A DNA stretch of 64,000 bases, from assembly GCF_014836845.1 (NCBI RefSeq), contig NZ_JACSQA010000001.1:186001-250000 (forward strand), written 5' to 3'. The DNA comes from Ureibacillus galli (lineage in GTDB: Bacteria > Bacillota > Bacilli > Bacillales_A > Planococcaceae). The position numbers were made by a program, and so were the translations under genes. Positions 1-9,589 of the stretch are shown here, piece by piece. Position 1 is the first letter of the stretch. Each line of letters starts with the position of its first letter. Under the pieces are notes generated by a model that saw only the letters and a program-made list of their open reading frames with translations, was not told where the DNA came from and did no database searches.

Positions 1-37
1 TATGCTACGCATTGTTTTCTTCCGTCCCTGTCTTTTC

Positions 38-59
38 AGATCAAGGCAGATCTTTTTTT
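38..59 (+). terminator. Possible terminator of a plus-strand gene left of the window
   Basis: A short perfect stem (AGATC, 38-42, with GATCT, 49-53, loop of 6) is followed at once by seven T residues. It would end a plus-strand transcript coming from outside the window. The stem is only 5 bp, so it may be chance. Confidence 0.3.
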
Positions 60-154
60 CATGTTTCAAAAGGTTTTAAGGTACAGTTCTGGTAGGATAC
101 TGTCCTTAACGTTACTATAACAAGTTTTCATGAAAAGGTATAGCGAAAATTCTA

Positions 155-210
155 ATTGAAAAAAATTAAAAACCTTATTTATAGTTGAACCATCCACTAC
201 AAATAAGGTT
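155..210 (-). terminator. Rho-independent terminator of the cca-birA transcript
   Basis: A perfect 10-bp inverted repeat (171-180 with 201-210, 20-nt loop) lies just past the birA stop. On the minus strand the stem is followed by a T-rich stretch (complement of 158-170). The long loop makes it less than ideal. Confidence 0.55.
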
Positions 211-245
211 ATCAAAAGGAAAACTTCTCTTTTTCCAAAATGAAT

Positions 246-1229
246 TTATTTTAATTCAATGTCTGCAGAGTAAACATTTTTTATTTCTCCCGTATCAGTT
301 TGAATTTCTAATACACCCGATTCTGTAATACCAACTGCTTTACCTTCAATTACTTCCGTTAACGTTGTTGCTTTAATCCGTTTCCCAATTGTTCCAGAAG
401 CTTCTTCCCATAGTTTTTTAATAGGAGCAAAACCTTCTTTTACATAAAGGTCACAATAATTCTCTAAATGATTTAAAATGGTGCCAACAAGTTCAGCCCT
501 ATTAAGAGGTTTACTTTCTTCCAATCTTAAAGATGTTGCGATTGGATGAAGCTCCTCTGGAAAGTCAGAAAGCTGTTGATTTACATTAATGCCAATCCCT
601 ATTAATAGAGATTGCACCCGATCCATTTCAGCAATCATTTCCGTTAATATCCCAGTACATTTTCGTCCATTAATTAAAATATCATTTGGCCATTTGATGT
701 AAGGAGTAAATTGATTACAAAGAGATTTAATCGCATTCACTATTGAAACGGCAGCAACAAGTGTAAACTGAGGGGCTTGGTGGGGTAAAATATCTGGACG
801 GATAATAATCGTCATCCAAATGCCTTTCCCTTTTGTCGACTCCCAAGGACGACTCATACGACCTTTCCCCAAAGTTTGAGTCTCAGCGATAACTAAAGTT
901 CCATCCTTCGCACCATTCCGCGCTAATTCATGGGCGATTGTTTGGGTTGACGTGCACTCTTCCAAATAATGAATTGTTTGACCGAAGCGTTTTGTCGTTA
1001 AAAACGCATTTACTCTCGGCACATCTACTTTGTCAGGCTTCGTCATTAAAACGTATCCTTTTTTCTTTATCGTTTCAAATGTATAGCCTTCCTCTTGTAA
1101 CGTCTGTAAATGTTTCCAAATTGCCGTACGAGAAATACCTAATTCATCTGCCAATAATTGACCAGAAATTGGCTCACCATTAGCAGACAAAAAACGTTTT
1201 AATATTTCATCTTTGATCGTTAAAGTCAT
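246..1229 (-). CDS. birA: Bifunctional biotin-[acetyl-CoA-carboxylase] ligase / biotin operon repressor BirA
   Basis: BirA activates biotin to biotinyl-AMP and transfers it to the biotin carboxyl carrier protein. The group II type also represses biotin genes. The 327-aa product has an N-terminal winged helix (about residues 5-60, recognition segment GISRTAIWKH near 31-40), so it is the DNA-binding form. The biotin/ATP loop GKGRMSRPW (121-129) and the catalytic KWPND (179-183) are intact, and a C-terminal SH3-like domain follows. AAGGA precedes the ATG. The gene overlaps the end of cca by 23 bp, as expected of the last gene in the operon. B. subtilis places cca next to birA too. Confidence 0.95.
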   Translation of the reverse strand: MTLTIKDEILKRFLSANGEPISGQLLADELGISRTAIWKHLQTLQEEGYTFETIKKKGYVLMTKPDKVDVPRVNAFLTTKRFGQTIHYLEECTSTQTIAHELARNGAKDGTLVIAETQTLGKGRMSRPWESTKGKGIWMTIIIRPDILPHQAPQFTLVAAVSIVNAIKSLCNQFTPYIKWPNDILINGRKCTGILTEMIAEMDRVQSLLIGIGINVNQQLSDFPEELHPIATSLRLEESKPLNRAELVGTILNHLENYCDLYVKEGFAPIKKLWEEASGTIGKRIKATTLTEVIEGKAVGITESGVLEIQTDTGEIKNVYSADIELK

Positions 1230-2391
1230 TTAAGAACCATTCCTTCAGCTTCTCTTCTTCATTTTCTACATATCCATTTAAAACCGCTATCATTGCTGCA
1301 TCAAGTGCCACTTTAATCCATGGTCCTCTTTTTTTATTGGTCCAATTAATGAGATGGTTTCCATTAATCGCCAAGTCATCAACTTTTTGAATTGGCAAAT
1401 TTTCTTTTACTTTTGCAATATCATCCTTTGAAAAGGAAATGGTATGATTTTGCCATACAGCGAAATCATAGGCAGTTTCTAAAACCGTTAAGTCATTGGA
1501 AAAATAATCCATTAATGTCCACTTTTGTAGTAAACCATCGTATAAATTTAAAACATCTCGTATAAATGTTTTTTCTTTTTTGGACAATCGGTAAAATTCA
1601 AAGATATGTTGAATATCCTCTCGATTTAATAAACATAAATAAGCCCACCCAACTTCCGGCTTACTAGCTCGAAATTCCTTCCAACATTTAAGGTGATCTC
1701 TAAAGTTTCCCACTAAATAATGGGCTAATTTACTTACAACAAGGAACTTTAATCCATCATAAACATAATCACTTTTCCAAATTTTAGACAATTCCATTGT
1801 AATCCGTTCTTTTGCTATAAAATCGATTAAATCACTGTCAATTTGAATTGCCTTTAACGTTTTTTCTTCAATAGTAAATCCTAGTTGAGCACTAAATCGA
1901 ATAGCTCTAAGCATTCTCAGTGCATCTTCTCGAAAGCGAACATTCGGATCTCCGACTGCACGTATAACTTTCTTTTCAATATCCTCTTGACCGCCAAATA
2001 AATCAATAATGGTACCATCTTTCAATATGGCCATTGCATTAATCGTAAAATCACGGCGCTCAAGATCCTCTTGTAAAGTACGTACATATGTTACTTCTTC
2101 TGGTCTCCTATAATCTGTGTAAGTTCCTTCCGTACGAAATGTAGTTACCTCAACCGGTTCCCCTTCATCTAGTACTAAAACTGTACCATGATCAATTCCT
2201 ACATCCACAGTAGATGAAAAAATTTCCTTTACTTCAGAAGGTAATGCACTTGTTGCTACATCTACATCATTAACGGGTTTATGCAATAGGTAATCACGAA
2301 CGGCCCCACCTACAATTACTGCATCAAATCCAGCCTTTTCAATTTTGTCAATGACCTTTAAAGCAACAAGCCATTCCTCACTTAGTTTCAT
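1207..2391 (-). CDS. cca: CCA tRNA nucleotidyltransferase
   Basis: Adds or repairs the 3' CCA end of tRNAs in the cytosol. The class II nucleotidyltransferase head shows GGAVRDYLL (28-36), the metal-binding DVD (42-44) and RRDFTINAMA (112-121), followed by a REDALRMLRAIRF segment of the RNA-binding neck. The length of 394 aa is normal for Bacillales. The start ATG overlaps the bshA stop (ATGA, 4 bp), suggesting translational coupling. Its own Shine-Dalgarno is weak. Confidence 0.95.
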   Translation of the reverse strand: MKLSEEWLVALKVIDKIEKAGFDAVIVGGAVRDYLLHKPVNDVDVATSALPSEVKEIFSSTVDVGIDHGTVLVLDEGEPVEVTTFRTEGTYTDYRRPEEVTYVRTLQEDLERRDFTINAMAILKDGTIIDLFGGQEDIEKKVIRAVGDPNVRFREDALRMLRAIRFSAQLGFTIEEKTLKAIQIDSDLIDFIAKERITMELSKIWKSDYVYDGLKFLVVSKLAHYLVGNFRDHLKCWKEFRASKPEVGWAYLCLLNREDIQHIFEFYRLSKKEKTFIRDVLNLYDGLLQKWTLMDYFSNDLTVLETAYDFAVWQNHTISFSKDDIAKVKENLPIQKVDDLAINGNHLINWTNKKRGPWIKVALDAAMIAVLNGYVENEEEKLKEWFLNDFNDQR

Positions 2392-3524
2392 ACTCTTAGT
2401 GCCACCAATCGTTCATATAATTGTTCATAATGATCAATAATCGGTTTAGCTAAAAACTTAGTTTGTACCGTATTAATCGCTGCTTCACGGAACATCATTA
2501 GCTTTTCTTCATCTTGTAATAAATCAATTGCGTAATGTGCAGCTTGTTCAACGTCCCCTAGTTCTACAAGATATCCATTTTCGCCATGGTCGATGACTTC
2601 CGGAATGCCCCCAATATTCGTACCAATACCTGGAACACCACAGGCCATTGCTTCCAGGAGAACTAAACCAAAGGATTCTTTTTCAGACATTAACAATTTT
2701 AGATCACTAATTCCGAATAACTCTGCAACATTTTCTTGTTTTCCTAAAAATAAAACATCCTGTTTATACGGAGATAACTTTACTAAATCCATCACTCGTT
2801 GTTTCTCTGGTCCATCACCTACAAGAAGCAGTTTAGCAGGCATTTGTTCTCGTACTTTAAAAAAGACATTAATAATATCCGGTAAATTTTTAATTTTACG
2901 GAAATTTGATACATGTATCATAATCCGTTCATCCGGCCGAATTCCAAATTGTTCTTTTAAATGGCTCGAATCAATTGGTCTAAATACCGACTCATCAACA
3001 AAATTATAAACCGTTTCGATTTCTTTTGTTGTACCAATTAATTCATAAGTTTGTTCTTTTAACGAATTCGAAACAGCCGTTACAATGTCGGATTTATTTA
3101 TACCATATCGAATTGCCTGTGCAAGGGTCGAATCTTGCCCTAAAACAGAAATATCAGTACCATGTAATGTTGTAACAATTCCAATATTTTCTCCGCTCAT
3201 TTCACGGGCAAGGACCGCACAAACTGCATGGGGTATTGCATAATGAACGTGCAGTACATCTAACTTTTCCTCTTTTATAACATCGGCCATTTTACTTGCT
3301 AAAGCTATGTCATACGGGGAATATTGAAATACTGAATAATTACTCACTTCTACCTCATGGAAAAATACGTTCGGATAAATTTTCTTCAGTCGAAATGGTA
3401 CACTAGAAGTAATGAAATGAATTTCATGACCTCTTTCTGCAAGCATTTTACCTAATTCTGTTGCAAGTACACCCGAACCTCCAACTGTTGGATAACATGT
3501 AATACCAATTTTTAATTTTCTCAT
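2388..3524 (-). CDS. bshA: N-acetyl-alpha-D-glucosaminyl L-malate synthase BshA
   Basis: First step of bacillithiol synthesis: it joins GlcNAc from UDP-GlcNAc to L-malate. It is a GT4 (GT-B fold) glycosyltransferase with a glycine-rich N-terminal loop (TVGGSGVLATELG) and the C-terminal donor-site motif EKESFGLVLLEAM. I place the start at the internal ATG reading MRKLKIGITCYP (378 aa), the usual family start, with AGAGG about 11 nt upstream. A longer frame to 3548 lacks a ribosome site. The usual partner bshB1, which in B. subtilis sits between mgsA and bshA, is absent here. Confidence 0.94.
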   Translation of the reverse strand: MRKLKIGITCYPTVGGSGVLATELGKMLAERGHEIHFITSSVPFRLKKIYPNVFFHEVEVSNYSVFQYSPYDIALASKMADVIKEEKLDVLHVHYAIPHAVCAVLAREMSGENIGIVTTLHGTDISVLGQDSTLAQAIRYGINKSDIVTAVSNSLKEQTYELIGTTKEIETVYNFVDESVFRPIDSSHLKEQFGIRPDERIMIHVSNFRKIKNLPDIINVFFKVREQMPAKLLLVGDGPEKQRVMDLVKLSPYKQDVLFLGKQENVAELFGISDLKLLMSEKESFGLVLLEAMACGVPGIGTNIGGIPEVIDHGENGYLVELGDVEQAAHYAIDLLQDEEKLMMFREAAINTVQTKFLAKPIIDHYEQLYERLVALRV

Positions 3525-3722
3525 CCGACGTTCATCCTCTCTATCCAAAATATTTAATTACTTTAATCTAAAACAAATTAATTAATCAAATATGAGTAGA
3601 TTCATTAATACGCATTTTGCTTAATGAAAAACAAAAGTCGCATCCGCCAGAAGTTCACTATATATTCAGCTAATTAACAACCATTTTAAAGCTTAATTTT
3701 AGAATTAGTAACCAATATTAAT

Positions 3723-4127
3723 TTATTTACGTCTCTCTTGTATTAATCGCCAATCAACAAAACCTTCTTGTAATCCTTTTAGCAAAATCTCAGCTGTTCC
3801 CATATTTGTTGCTAATGGAATGTGGTATACATCGCATAAACGAACAAGCGCTGTCACATCCGGTTCATGGGGTTGAGCAGTTAACGGATCTCGAAAGAAA
3901 AATACCATATCCATATCATTATTAGCAATCATCGAGCCAATTTGTTGATCGCCTCCTAATGGACCTGAACGAAATCTTGTGACTTTCAAACCCACTTCGT
4001 CTTGAATTCGCTGTCCCGTTGTACCGGTAGCAAAAAGGTCATGTTGTCGTAATATCTCTTTATATGCGATAGCAAACTCGACTAGACTATCTTTTTTTCG
4101 ATCATGCGCAATAAGGGCTATTTTCAT
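3723..4127 (-). CDS. mgsA: Methylglyoxal synthase
   Basis: Converts dihydroxyacetone phosphate to methylglyoxal and phosphate, a bypass relieving sugar-phosphate stress. The 134-aa protein shows the phosphate-binding TGTTG (34-38), [11 protein letters not shown] with the catalytic Asp (near 60), and [15 protein letters not shown] with the active-site His. It starts 14 nt after the dapB stop in the ypjD-dapB-mgsA block and has a GGAG ribosome site. The following 200 nt up to bshA hold no gene. Confidence 0.95.
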   Translation of the reverse strand: MKIALIAHDRKKDSLVEFAIAYKEILRQHDLFATGTTGQRIQDEVGLKVTRFRSGPLGGDQQIGSMIANNDMDMVFFFRDPLTAQPHEPDVTALVRLCDVYHIPLATNMGTAEILLKGLQEGFVDWRLIQERRK

Positions 4128-4141
4128 TTCAAATCTCCATT

Positions 4142-4939
4142 CTATAGGATATTTTCTAATCCATATACTAATTCTTCTAATGTCATAACCGTTTCAACAC
4201 AATAAACGACTCCACCCATAAACGATTCACGGTTATAGGAATCGTGTCGAATTGTAAGCATTTGTCCTTCTCCACCAAAAAGAACCTCTTGGTGAGCAAC
4301 TAATCCCGGTAATCGAACGGAGTGAATTCTCATCCCTTCAAAATCAGCGCCTCTTGCACCTGGCATTGTTTCCGTTTCGAATTCATGGCCTTGTCTTCTT
4401 GCCTCACGAACTTCTGCTATCATTTGTGCTGTTTTTTTACCAGTACCTGACGGAGCATCGAGTTTTCGGTCATGGTGTAACTCAATAATTTCAACATGAG
4501 GTAAATATTTAGCAGCTTCTTTTGCAAATTTCATCATTAAGACAGCTCCAATAGCAAAATTAGGCGCAATGATACATCCTACTTTATTTGTTTTTGCTAA
4601 GCTTCTTAATTCTTCTAATTGGTCATCAGTAAATCCTGTCGTACCAACAACTGTTCGAACATTATGTAACATCGCTTCTTTTGTATGTTCATAAACGGAA
4701 TCTGGATTTGTTAGATCTATTAATACATCTGGTGTTGTCTCGCTAATTAATTGAGTTAAATTTGTATAAATCGGTACATCTAAATTTGGAGGGAAAATTT
4801 CCAATTCAGATAAACTTTCCCCGACGTGTTTATAATCCAATGCAGCTACTAGTTCTAAACCATCACGTTTATATACGGTTTTAACTGCTTCCGAGCCCAT
4901 TTTTCCTCTTGCCCCTGCAATTGCTACTCGAATCGTCAC
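4142..4939 (-). CDS. dapB: 4-hydroxy-tetrahydrodipicolinate reductase
   Basis: NAD(P)H-dependent reductase of the diaminopimelate/lysine pathway. It also feeds dipicolinate synthesis in spore formers. Visible are the Rossmann loop GARGKMG (about 9-15), the catalytic [12 protein letters not shown] segment and the GARGADFEG substrate region. A frame opens further upstream with TTG (4963), but I choose GTG at 4937-4939. AAAGGAAG sits 7 nt before it, the gene then begins 2 nt after the MazG-like gene's stop, and the protein begins MTIRVAIAG, as is typical. This gives 265 aa. Confidence 0.95.
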   Translation of the reverse strand: MTIRVAIAGARGKMGSEAVKTVYKRDGLELVAALDYKHVGESLSELEIFPPNLDVPIYTNLTQLISETTPDVLIDLTNPDSVYEHTKEAMLHNVRTVVGTTGFTDDQLEELRSLAKTNKVGCIIAPNFAIGAVLMMKFAKEAAKYLPHVEIIELHHDRKLDAPSGTGKKTAQMIAEVREARRQGHEFETETMPGARGADFEGMRIHSVRLPGLVAHQEVLFGGEGQMLTIRHDSYNRESFMGGVVYCVETVMTLEELVYGLENIL

Positions 4940-4941
4940 TG

Positions 4942-5277
4942 TTATTCTTCCTTTCGTGTCCAACGATCTTTATCTCTCGTCTCATATTTATTTAATACGT
5001 TTAATAATGCATTATCTAATTGGATACCTTGCGCGTTAGCAAAACATACTAATACAAAGAAAAAGTCTCCTAATTCTTCTTCAATACTATTTTTTGATTC
5101 TGTAATCTTTTTCTTTTTATGACCATATACATCTTGAACTTCACGAGATAATTCGCCTAATTCTTCTGATAATCTGGCTATCATTTCAAAGGGGGGAAAA
5201 TACCCTTCCTTAAATTGACCTATGTAATCATCTACTTTTTTCTGTAATTGTTGCAAGGAAAGTTCACTCGTCATCAT
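4942..5277 (-). CDS. ypjD: MazG-like nucleotide pyrophosphohydrolase YpjD
   Basis: Small all-alpha NTP pyrophosphohydrolase of the MazG superfamily, 111 aa. The metal-binding pattern EELGELSREV (about 29-38) and a second acidic helix EEELGDFFFVLVCFAN are visible. The exact substrate is unknown; the family removes pyrophosphate from noncanonical nucleotides. An AGGAG lies 7 nt before tandem ATG codons. It is the first gene of the ypjD-dapB-mgsA run, as in B. subtilis. Confidence 0.88.
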   Translation of the reverse strand: MMTSELSLQQLQKKVDDYIGQFKEGYFPPFEMIARLSEELGELSREVQDVYGHKKKKITESKNSIEEELGDFFFVLVCFANAQGIQLDNALLNVLNKYETRDKDRWTRKEE

Positions 5278-5558
5278 AACACGCTCCTACTAACATCGTA
5301 AATAATTTAAGGCTCGGTTGTCAAAAGATGAAAAATACAACATAATAAGGTGAAACTATCAATTAGTGGAATTTCTATGATTTCCACCCATTGTTTGTTT
5401 ACAAACTGCTTTTTCTTGTAGAAAAACATATACACACTTTTATTTTACTACTAATAATATGAAAGAGTGGATGGCACTGCAAGTGAATGCAGCAATTACA
5501 TCGTACAGCATGTTACTAGAAATGAAAATTTATTTGGCTTACAGTAGGAGGTTTACAT

Positions 5559-6407
5559 TTGAAAGGGTTAAATATTCGTAACATTATCGGAATTATTATT
5601 GGTGCAGCCATTTATAGTTTCGGTTTTGTCCACTTTAATATGCAAAATGAGCTTGGTGAAGGCGGTTTTAGTGGAATTACTTTAATTTTATACTTCACCT
5701 TAAACTTGGATCCAGCAATTATGAACTTAATTTTAAATATTCCAATGTTTATTTTAGGTTGGAAACTATTTCGTAGAATCGAGTTTATTTATACGATTAT
5801 TGGCACCGTATCTGTCTCGGTCTTTTTAAGATTGTTCCAAGTGTACCAGTTTAAACTAAATTTACAGGACGATTTATTATTAGCCTCTTTATTTGCCGGC
5901 GTTTTTGTCGGAATTGGATTAGGTATTATTTTCCGTTGTGGTGGTACTACAGGAGGAGTAGATATTATTGCACGGATTGCCAATAAATATCTAGGCTGGA
6001 GTATGGGTCGTACGATGTTCTTATTTGATGCCTTTGTTATTCTTGCATCATGGGCTACGTTCTTAGATGCCCGTTCCATGATGTACACTTTAGTTGCTGT
6101 TTACGTAGGTGCAAGGGTGATTGATATGGTACAAGAGGGGGCTTATTCAGCAAAGGCTGCTTTAATTATCTCTAACCACCCAGAGGAAATTGCAAACTTC
6201 ATTTCTGAAAAAATGGAAAGAGGAATAACAGTGTTTCATGGATACGGCCACTATACAAAACAGTCAAAAGATGTGTTGTATTGTATCGTTGCGACAAGGG
6301 AAATTGTTCGTCTAAAATCGATAGTGCGCAGTATTGATCCGAATGCATTTGTATCAATCATTGATGTTAGAGATGTAACAGGTGAAGGATTTAAAATTGA
6401 TGATTAA
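5559..6407 (+). CDS. ypjC: YitT family membrane protein (YpjC-like) with C-terminal DUF2179 domain
   Basis: A 282-aa protein of unknown function. Five or six hydrophobic segments cover about residues 8-180, with glycine-rich FRCGGTTGGVDIIARI in the membrane part. A soluble DUF2179 tail (about 220-275) follows. It sits at the ypjC position of B. subtilis, but on the opposite strand from its neighbours. The start is TTG with a strong AGGAGG 7 nt upstream. A hairpin terminator follows. Confidence 0.85.
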   Translation: MKGLNIRNIIGIIIGAAIYSFGFVHFNMQNELGEGGFSGITLILYFTLNLDPAIMNLILNIPMFILGWKLFRRIEFIYTIIGTVSVSVFLRLFQVYQFKLNLQDDLLLASLFAGVFVGIGLGIIFRCGGTTGGVDIIARIANKYLGWSMGRTMFLFDAFVILASWATFLDARSMMYTLVAVYVGARVIDMVQEGAYSAKAALIISNHPEEIANFISEKMERGITVFHGYGHYTKQSKDVLYCIVATREIVRLKSIVRSIDPNAFVSIIDVRDVTGEGFKIDD

Positions 6408-6435
6408 ACATTACATTTTTAAATAACTTAATGCT

Positions 6436-6477
6436 AAAAGCGGGATGGCGCTCATCATAGCCATCCCACTTTTTTTA
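6436..6477 (+). terminator. Terminator of ypjC
   Basis: Perfect 8-bp stem GGGATGGC (6442-6449) with GCCATCCC (6460-6467), then a run of T. The T run overlaps the stop codon of the convergent quinoprotein gene. Confidence 0.85.
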
Positions 6478-8676
6478 TTCGTCTGCTTTTGTTAATACTT
6501 CATTTACATATCGAGCAACTGCTTCAATTTCTTCTTCTGATAGATTTTCTCCGAAGGCAGGCATTACCTCGCCTCCATTGTTAACTTTTTCCACTACATT
6601 TTCATAATCTTCGGCAAATTCACTTAGTTGTAAGTTCGGACCATTATGGCCGTTCTCCCCCATATTACCATGACAAGATAAACAATTTCCTTCATATACA
6701 GAAATACCTAATTCATAAGGATCTGTTGTTTCACCTGTCGTATCCAAAGGCTCGGTTTCTTTTGGTTCTTCCGTCGTTCCAACTTTACTACCTGGACTTT
6801 TTTCAGAAGCATCAATCGCTGTACCATTCCATTTCCCATCGATTTTAAACGTGTACACTTTATCACCATGAACGGATCCGGCTAACGAGTTTCCTGCAGC
6901 AAAAATGGATAAATATTGTTCCCCATCAATTTCATAGGTGACAGATGGGGCATTTGCTCCTGCATCCATTTTATAGCTCCATACTTCTTCTCCCGTTTTC
7001 GCATTATAGGCTATAAGTCGACCGTCATTATGTCCAACAAAGATGAGGTCACCCGCTGTTGCGAGCACGCCAGAATAAGCATTGTCATCCCAAACGACTT
7101 GCCAAGCAATTTTATTCGTTTTCACATCCATGGCTGTAACAGTTCCCCTTTGCGGAGCATCTGATACAGGTACCATAATACTTCCAATATACATACTACC
7201 TTCTTCGTAAATGTCTTCATCCATCCTCGATAAAGCAATATACCCGTCCGTACCTAACACATAAAAATATTCCGTTTCAGGTGAATAGGCTGATGGTGGC
7301 CAATTGGCACCTCCAAAGGCAGAAGGTTTTAATGTGATCGGTTCATCCCAGAACGGTGTGAAAATCGAACCAATTTCCCCTTCAAAGTCATCCGCTAAGT
7401 CCCGCTCCACATCTTCTTCTGTAACCTCTTGCGGAACGAAAGAGTCTCCAATTGGGAACGGCTGTGTTGGTGACGTTTTTTGTTCTGCTAATTGAGGTAC
7501 TTCCTTTTCTTCAATCCCAATTAATGGTGTACCATCTGTTCGGTCTAAGAAGTAAATCCAGCCTGTTTTCCCGGCTTCCCCCAATGCTTTTCTCTTCTCC
7601 CCATTGATCTCTACATCAAATAAAATAACCGGATTTGTTGGGTCTAAGTCCCATATGTCATGATGGACTTGTTGGAAGTGCCAAATATATTCACCTGTTT
7701 CAGCATTTAATGCAATAATCGAATTGGCGTATAAATTATCTCCCTCCCGCTTACTTCCATCTAAATCCGGAGATGTATTACCTGTTACAAAGTATAGATA
7801 ACCAAGTTCGGGATCGACTGCTGGCGTGTTCCATATTGGTGCTCCTCCGTGTAACCAATTTTTATTTTCATCGTCTGGCCATGTATCGCCATTCTCTTCA
7901 TAAGGGCTAGGTATCGAATACCATCTCCAAACTTCATGACCATACTCTGCATCGTAAGCCATAATTCGACCACGAATTCCATATTCCCCACCCGCTACAC
8001 CTGTATAAATTTTTCCGTTATAATAAAGAGGCGCACTAGTAATCGTATACCCTTCTTCCCAATCCGCTACCTCCGTTTCCCAAAGAAGCTTGCCTGTTTT
8101 TTGGTCTAACGCTATTAATCTAGCATCTAATAAACCAGCAAATACTTTTCCATCAGCCACAGCTACTCCTCGAGTCGTCCAACCACAACAAACTGTATCT
8201 AATTTCTGTTCAATCTCAGGACGATATTCCCATATTTTTTCTCCCGTTTTAGCATTAAGGGCTAAAATATCATTTTCAGCCGTTGCAATATACATTACAC
8301 CATCCACTACAATAGGAGTTGCTTCCCCCGAAAATTTCATATCAAGACTTGCTCCAAGACTTGTTACCCATTCAGGTTTTAAATTTCCAATCGTTTCAAC
8401 ATTAATTTGATCTAGCTGTGAGAAACGACGGTTGTAATAATCACCTCCGTGTGTCACCCATTCATCTTCTGCATAATTAACTTTAATATTCGGTTGACCC
8501 GGATCTCTTCCACTAGCTTCTTGGTCATCTGAAGATTCAATAATAAATCCACTTTCCTCATTTGAATCGTCTTCTATAATTTGTTTTGATAACACGCCTG
8601 CCCAATAAGCTAAAGCAATAATAACAATGAGTGTAATAAACCCAAATAAGATCATTTTCGTCCCACTAATGTTCAT
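6475..8676 (-). CDS. Membrane-anchored PQQ-dependent dehydrogenase with C-terminal cytochrome c domain (quinohemoprotein)
   Basis: Probably an extracellular alcohol/aldehyde-type dehydrogenase that passes electrons from PQQ through heme c into the respiratory chain. The 733-aa product (ATG at 8676, GGGGGGAG upstream) has one N-terminal membrane segment (about 7-27), a beta-propeller with repeated AxTGExxW blades (about 70-620) and a CLSCH heme site (665-669) with a likely axial Met near 705. Cofactor residues are present: the vicinal Cys pair CC (163-164), GGEYGIRG (Glu 231), GNTSPD (Asn 300) and WDLD (Asp 343 and Asp 345). The second Asp is typical of lanthanide-dependent enzymes. The substrate is unknown. 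Such enzymes are uncommon in Bacillales, and I see no pqq genes here. Confidence 0.85.
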   Translation of the reverse strand: MNISGTKMILFGFITLIVIIALAYWAGVLSKQIIEDDSNEESGFIIESSDDQEASGRDPGQPNIKVNYAEDEWVTHGGDYYNRRFSQLDQINVETIGNLKPEWVTSLGASLDMKFSGEATPIVVDGVMYIATAENDILALNAKTGEKIWEYRPEIEQKLDTVCCGWTTRGVAVADGKVFAGLLDARLIALDQKTGKLLWETEVADWEEGYTITSAPLYYNGKIYTGVAGGEYGIRGRIMAYDAEYGHEVWRWYSIPSPYEENGDTWPDDENKNWLHGGAPIWNTPAVDPELGYLYFVTGNTSPDLDGSKREGDNLYANSIIALNAETGEYIWHFQQVHHDIWDLDPTNPVILFDVEINGEKRKALGEAGKTGWIYFLDRTDGTPLIGIEEKEVPQLAEQKTSPTQPFPIGDSFVPQEVTEEDVERDLADDFEGEIGSIFTPFWDEPITLKPSAFGGANWPPSAYSPETEYFYVLGTDGYIALSRMDEDIYEEGSMYIGSIMVPVSDAPQRGTVTAMDVKTNKIAWQVVWDDNAYSGVLATAGDLIFVGHNDGRLIAYNAKTGEEVWSYKMDAGANAPSVTYEIDGEQYLSIFAAGNSLAGSVHGDKVYTFKIDGKWNGTAIDASEKSPGSKVGTTEEPKETEPLDTTGETTDPYELGISVYEGNCLSCHGNMGENGHNGPNLQLSEFAEDYENVVEKVNNGGEVMPAFGENLSEEEIEAVARYVNEVLTKADE

Positions 8677-8800
8677 TGTTCTCCCCCCTTTTTGTTCTTT
8701 ATGCAAAGCACTTGATTGCGCTTTCATAACAAATCACAATTTCCCTTTATTTTATTAATCTAGTTCAATAGATATTATTTTTTATAAAGTATTTTGTAAA

Positions 8801-8834
8801 ATAAATAAAAAAACCGACCTATAAAGGCCGGTTT
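8801..8834 (-). terminator. Terminator of the zinc peptidase gene
   Basis: Stem AAACCGACC (8811-8819) with GGCCGGTTT (8826-8834), one wobble pair, loop of 6. On the minus strand it is followed by a long T-rich run (complement of 8801-8810). It separates the peptidase gene from the quinoprotein gene. Confidence 0.8.
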
Positions 8835-8855
8835 CATATCCGAATAAAGTTATAT

Positions 8856-9542
8856 TTAATCTTCAGATTTCATGTTTGTATAAATTAACACTAAACGAAG
8901 TAATTCTAGTACTGCAACCGCTGCTGCTGCAACATATGTCATCGCTGCTGCACTTAATACTTTCTTTGCACTACGTTCTTCGTTGTTTGAAATGATTCCT
9001 AACGAAACAACTTCGTTCATTGCCCGTTTAGAAGCGTCAAATTCAACTGGTAACGTTACAATTTGGAATAATACTCCTGCTGCTAATAACACAATACCTA
9101 ACAACAACATATTCGTACTTGCAGCAAAAATACCAATCATCACAAAAATCCACGATGCATTTGAAGAAATATTTGCAACTGGTACAAGTTTTGAACGTAA
9201 AGTTAAAAAGGAATAAGCTTCTTTATGTTGAATAGCATGTCCTACCTCATGGGCAGCAACTGCTGTTCCTGCAATTGATGTATTGTAGTAATTATCTTCG
9301 GAAAGGGCAACTGTTTTCGTTGCTGGGTTATAATGATCTGACAAAATTCCTTGTGTCGGAACTACCCGCACATCATATAATCCGTGATGGTCTAATATCA
9401 TACGGGCTACTTGTGCACCAGTCATACCTTTCGTTGCAGGTACTTGAGAAAACTTTCGATAGGCATTTTTCACTTTAATTTGTGCATAAATCGGTAAAAT
9501 TAATATAATCAAAAAGTAAATTATATACATCCCTGTTGTCAA
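8856..9542 (-). CDS. YugP-family zinc-dependent membrane peptidase
   Basis: Predicted membrane metallopeptidase (neutral zinc metallopeptidase family typified by B. subtilis YugP), 228 aa. The zinc motif HEVGH (in AAHEVGHAIQH, about 98-108) is intact. Hydrophobic segments are at the N-terminus (5-23), the middle (about 125-165) and the C-terminus. The likely start is TTG at 9542, with AAGGA and GAGGG just upstream; an ATG four codons in is possible. Natural substrates of this family are not firmly known. In B. subtilis this place between ypjA and ypjC is held by ypjB. Confidence 0.82.
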   Translation of the reverse strand: MTTGMYIIYFLIILILPIYAQIKVKNAYRKFSQVPATKGMTGAQVARMILDHHGLYDVRVVPTQGILSDHYNPATKTVALSEDNYYNTSIAGTAVAAHEVGHAIQHKEAYSFLTLRSKLVPVANISSNASWIFVMIGIFAASTNMLLLGIVLLAAGVLFQIVTLPVEFDASKRAMNEVVSLGIISNNEERSAKKVLSAAAMTYVAAAAVAVLELLRLVLIYTNMKSED

Positions 9543-9589
9543 TTACCCTCGTCCTTTCTTTTACTTACTATATTAATAATTTTAATGAT

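Noticed and set aside
2-120. Open plus-strand frames at the left edge
   Set aside because: Short, low-complexity translation and no ribosome site. The sequence contains hairpins instead.
5459-5581. A 40-codon open frame starting with ATG before and overlapping the start of ypjC
   Set aside because: No ribosome site before its ATG, no recognised motif, and its end overlaps the ypjC start in another frame. Probably chance.
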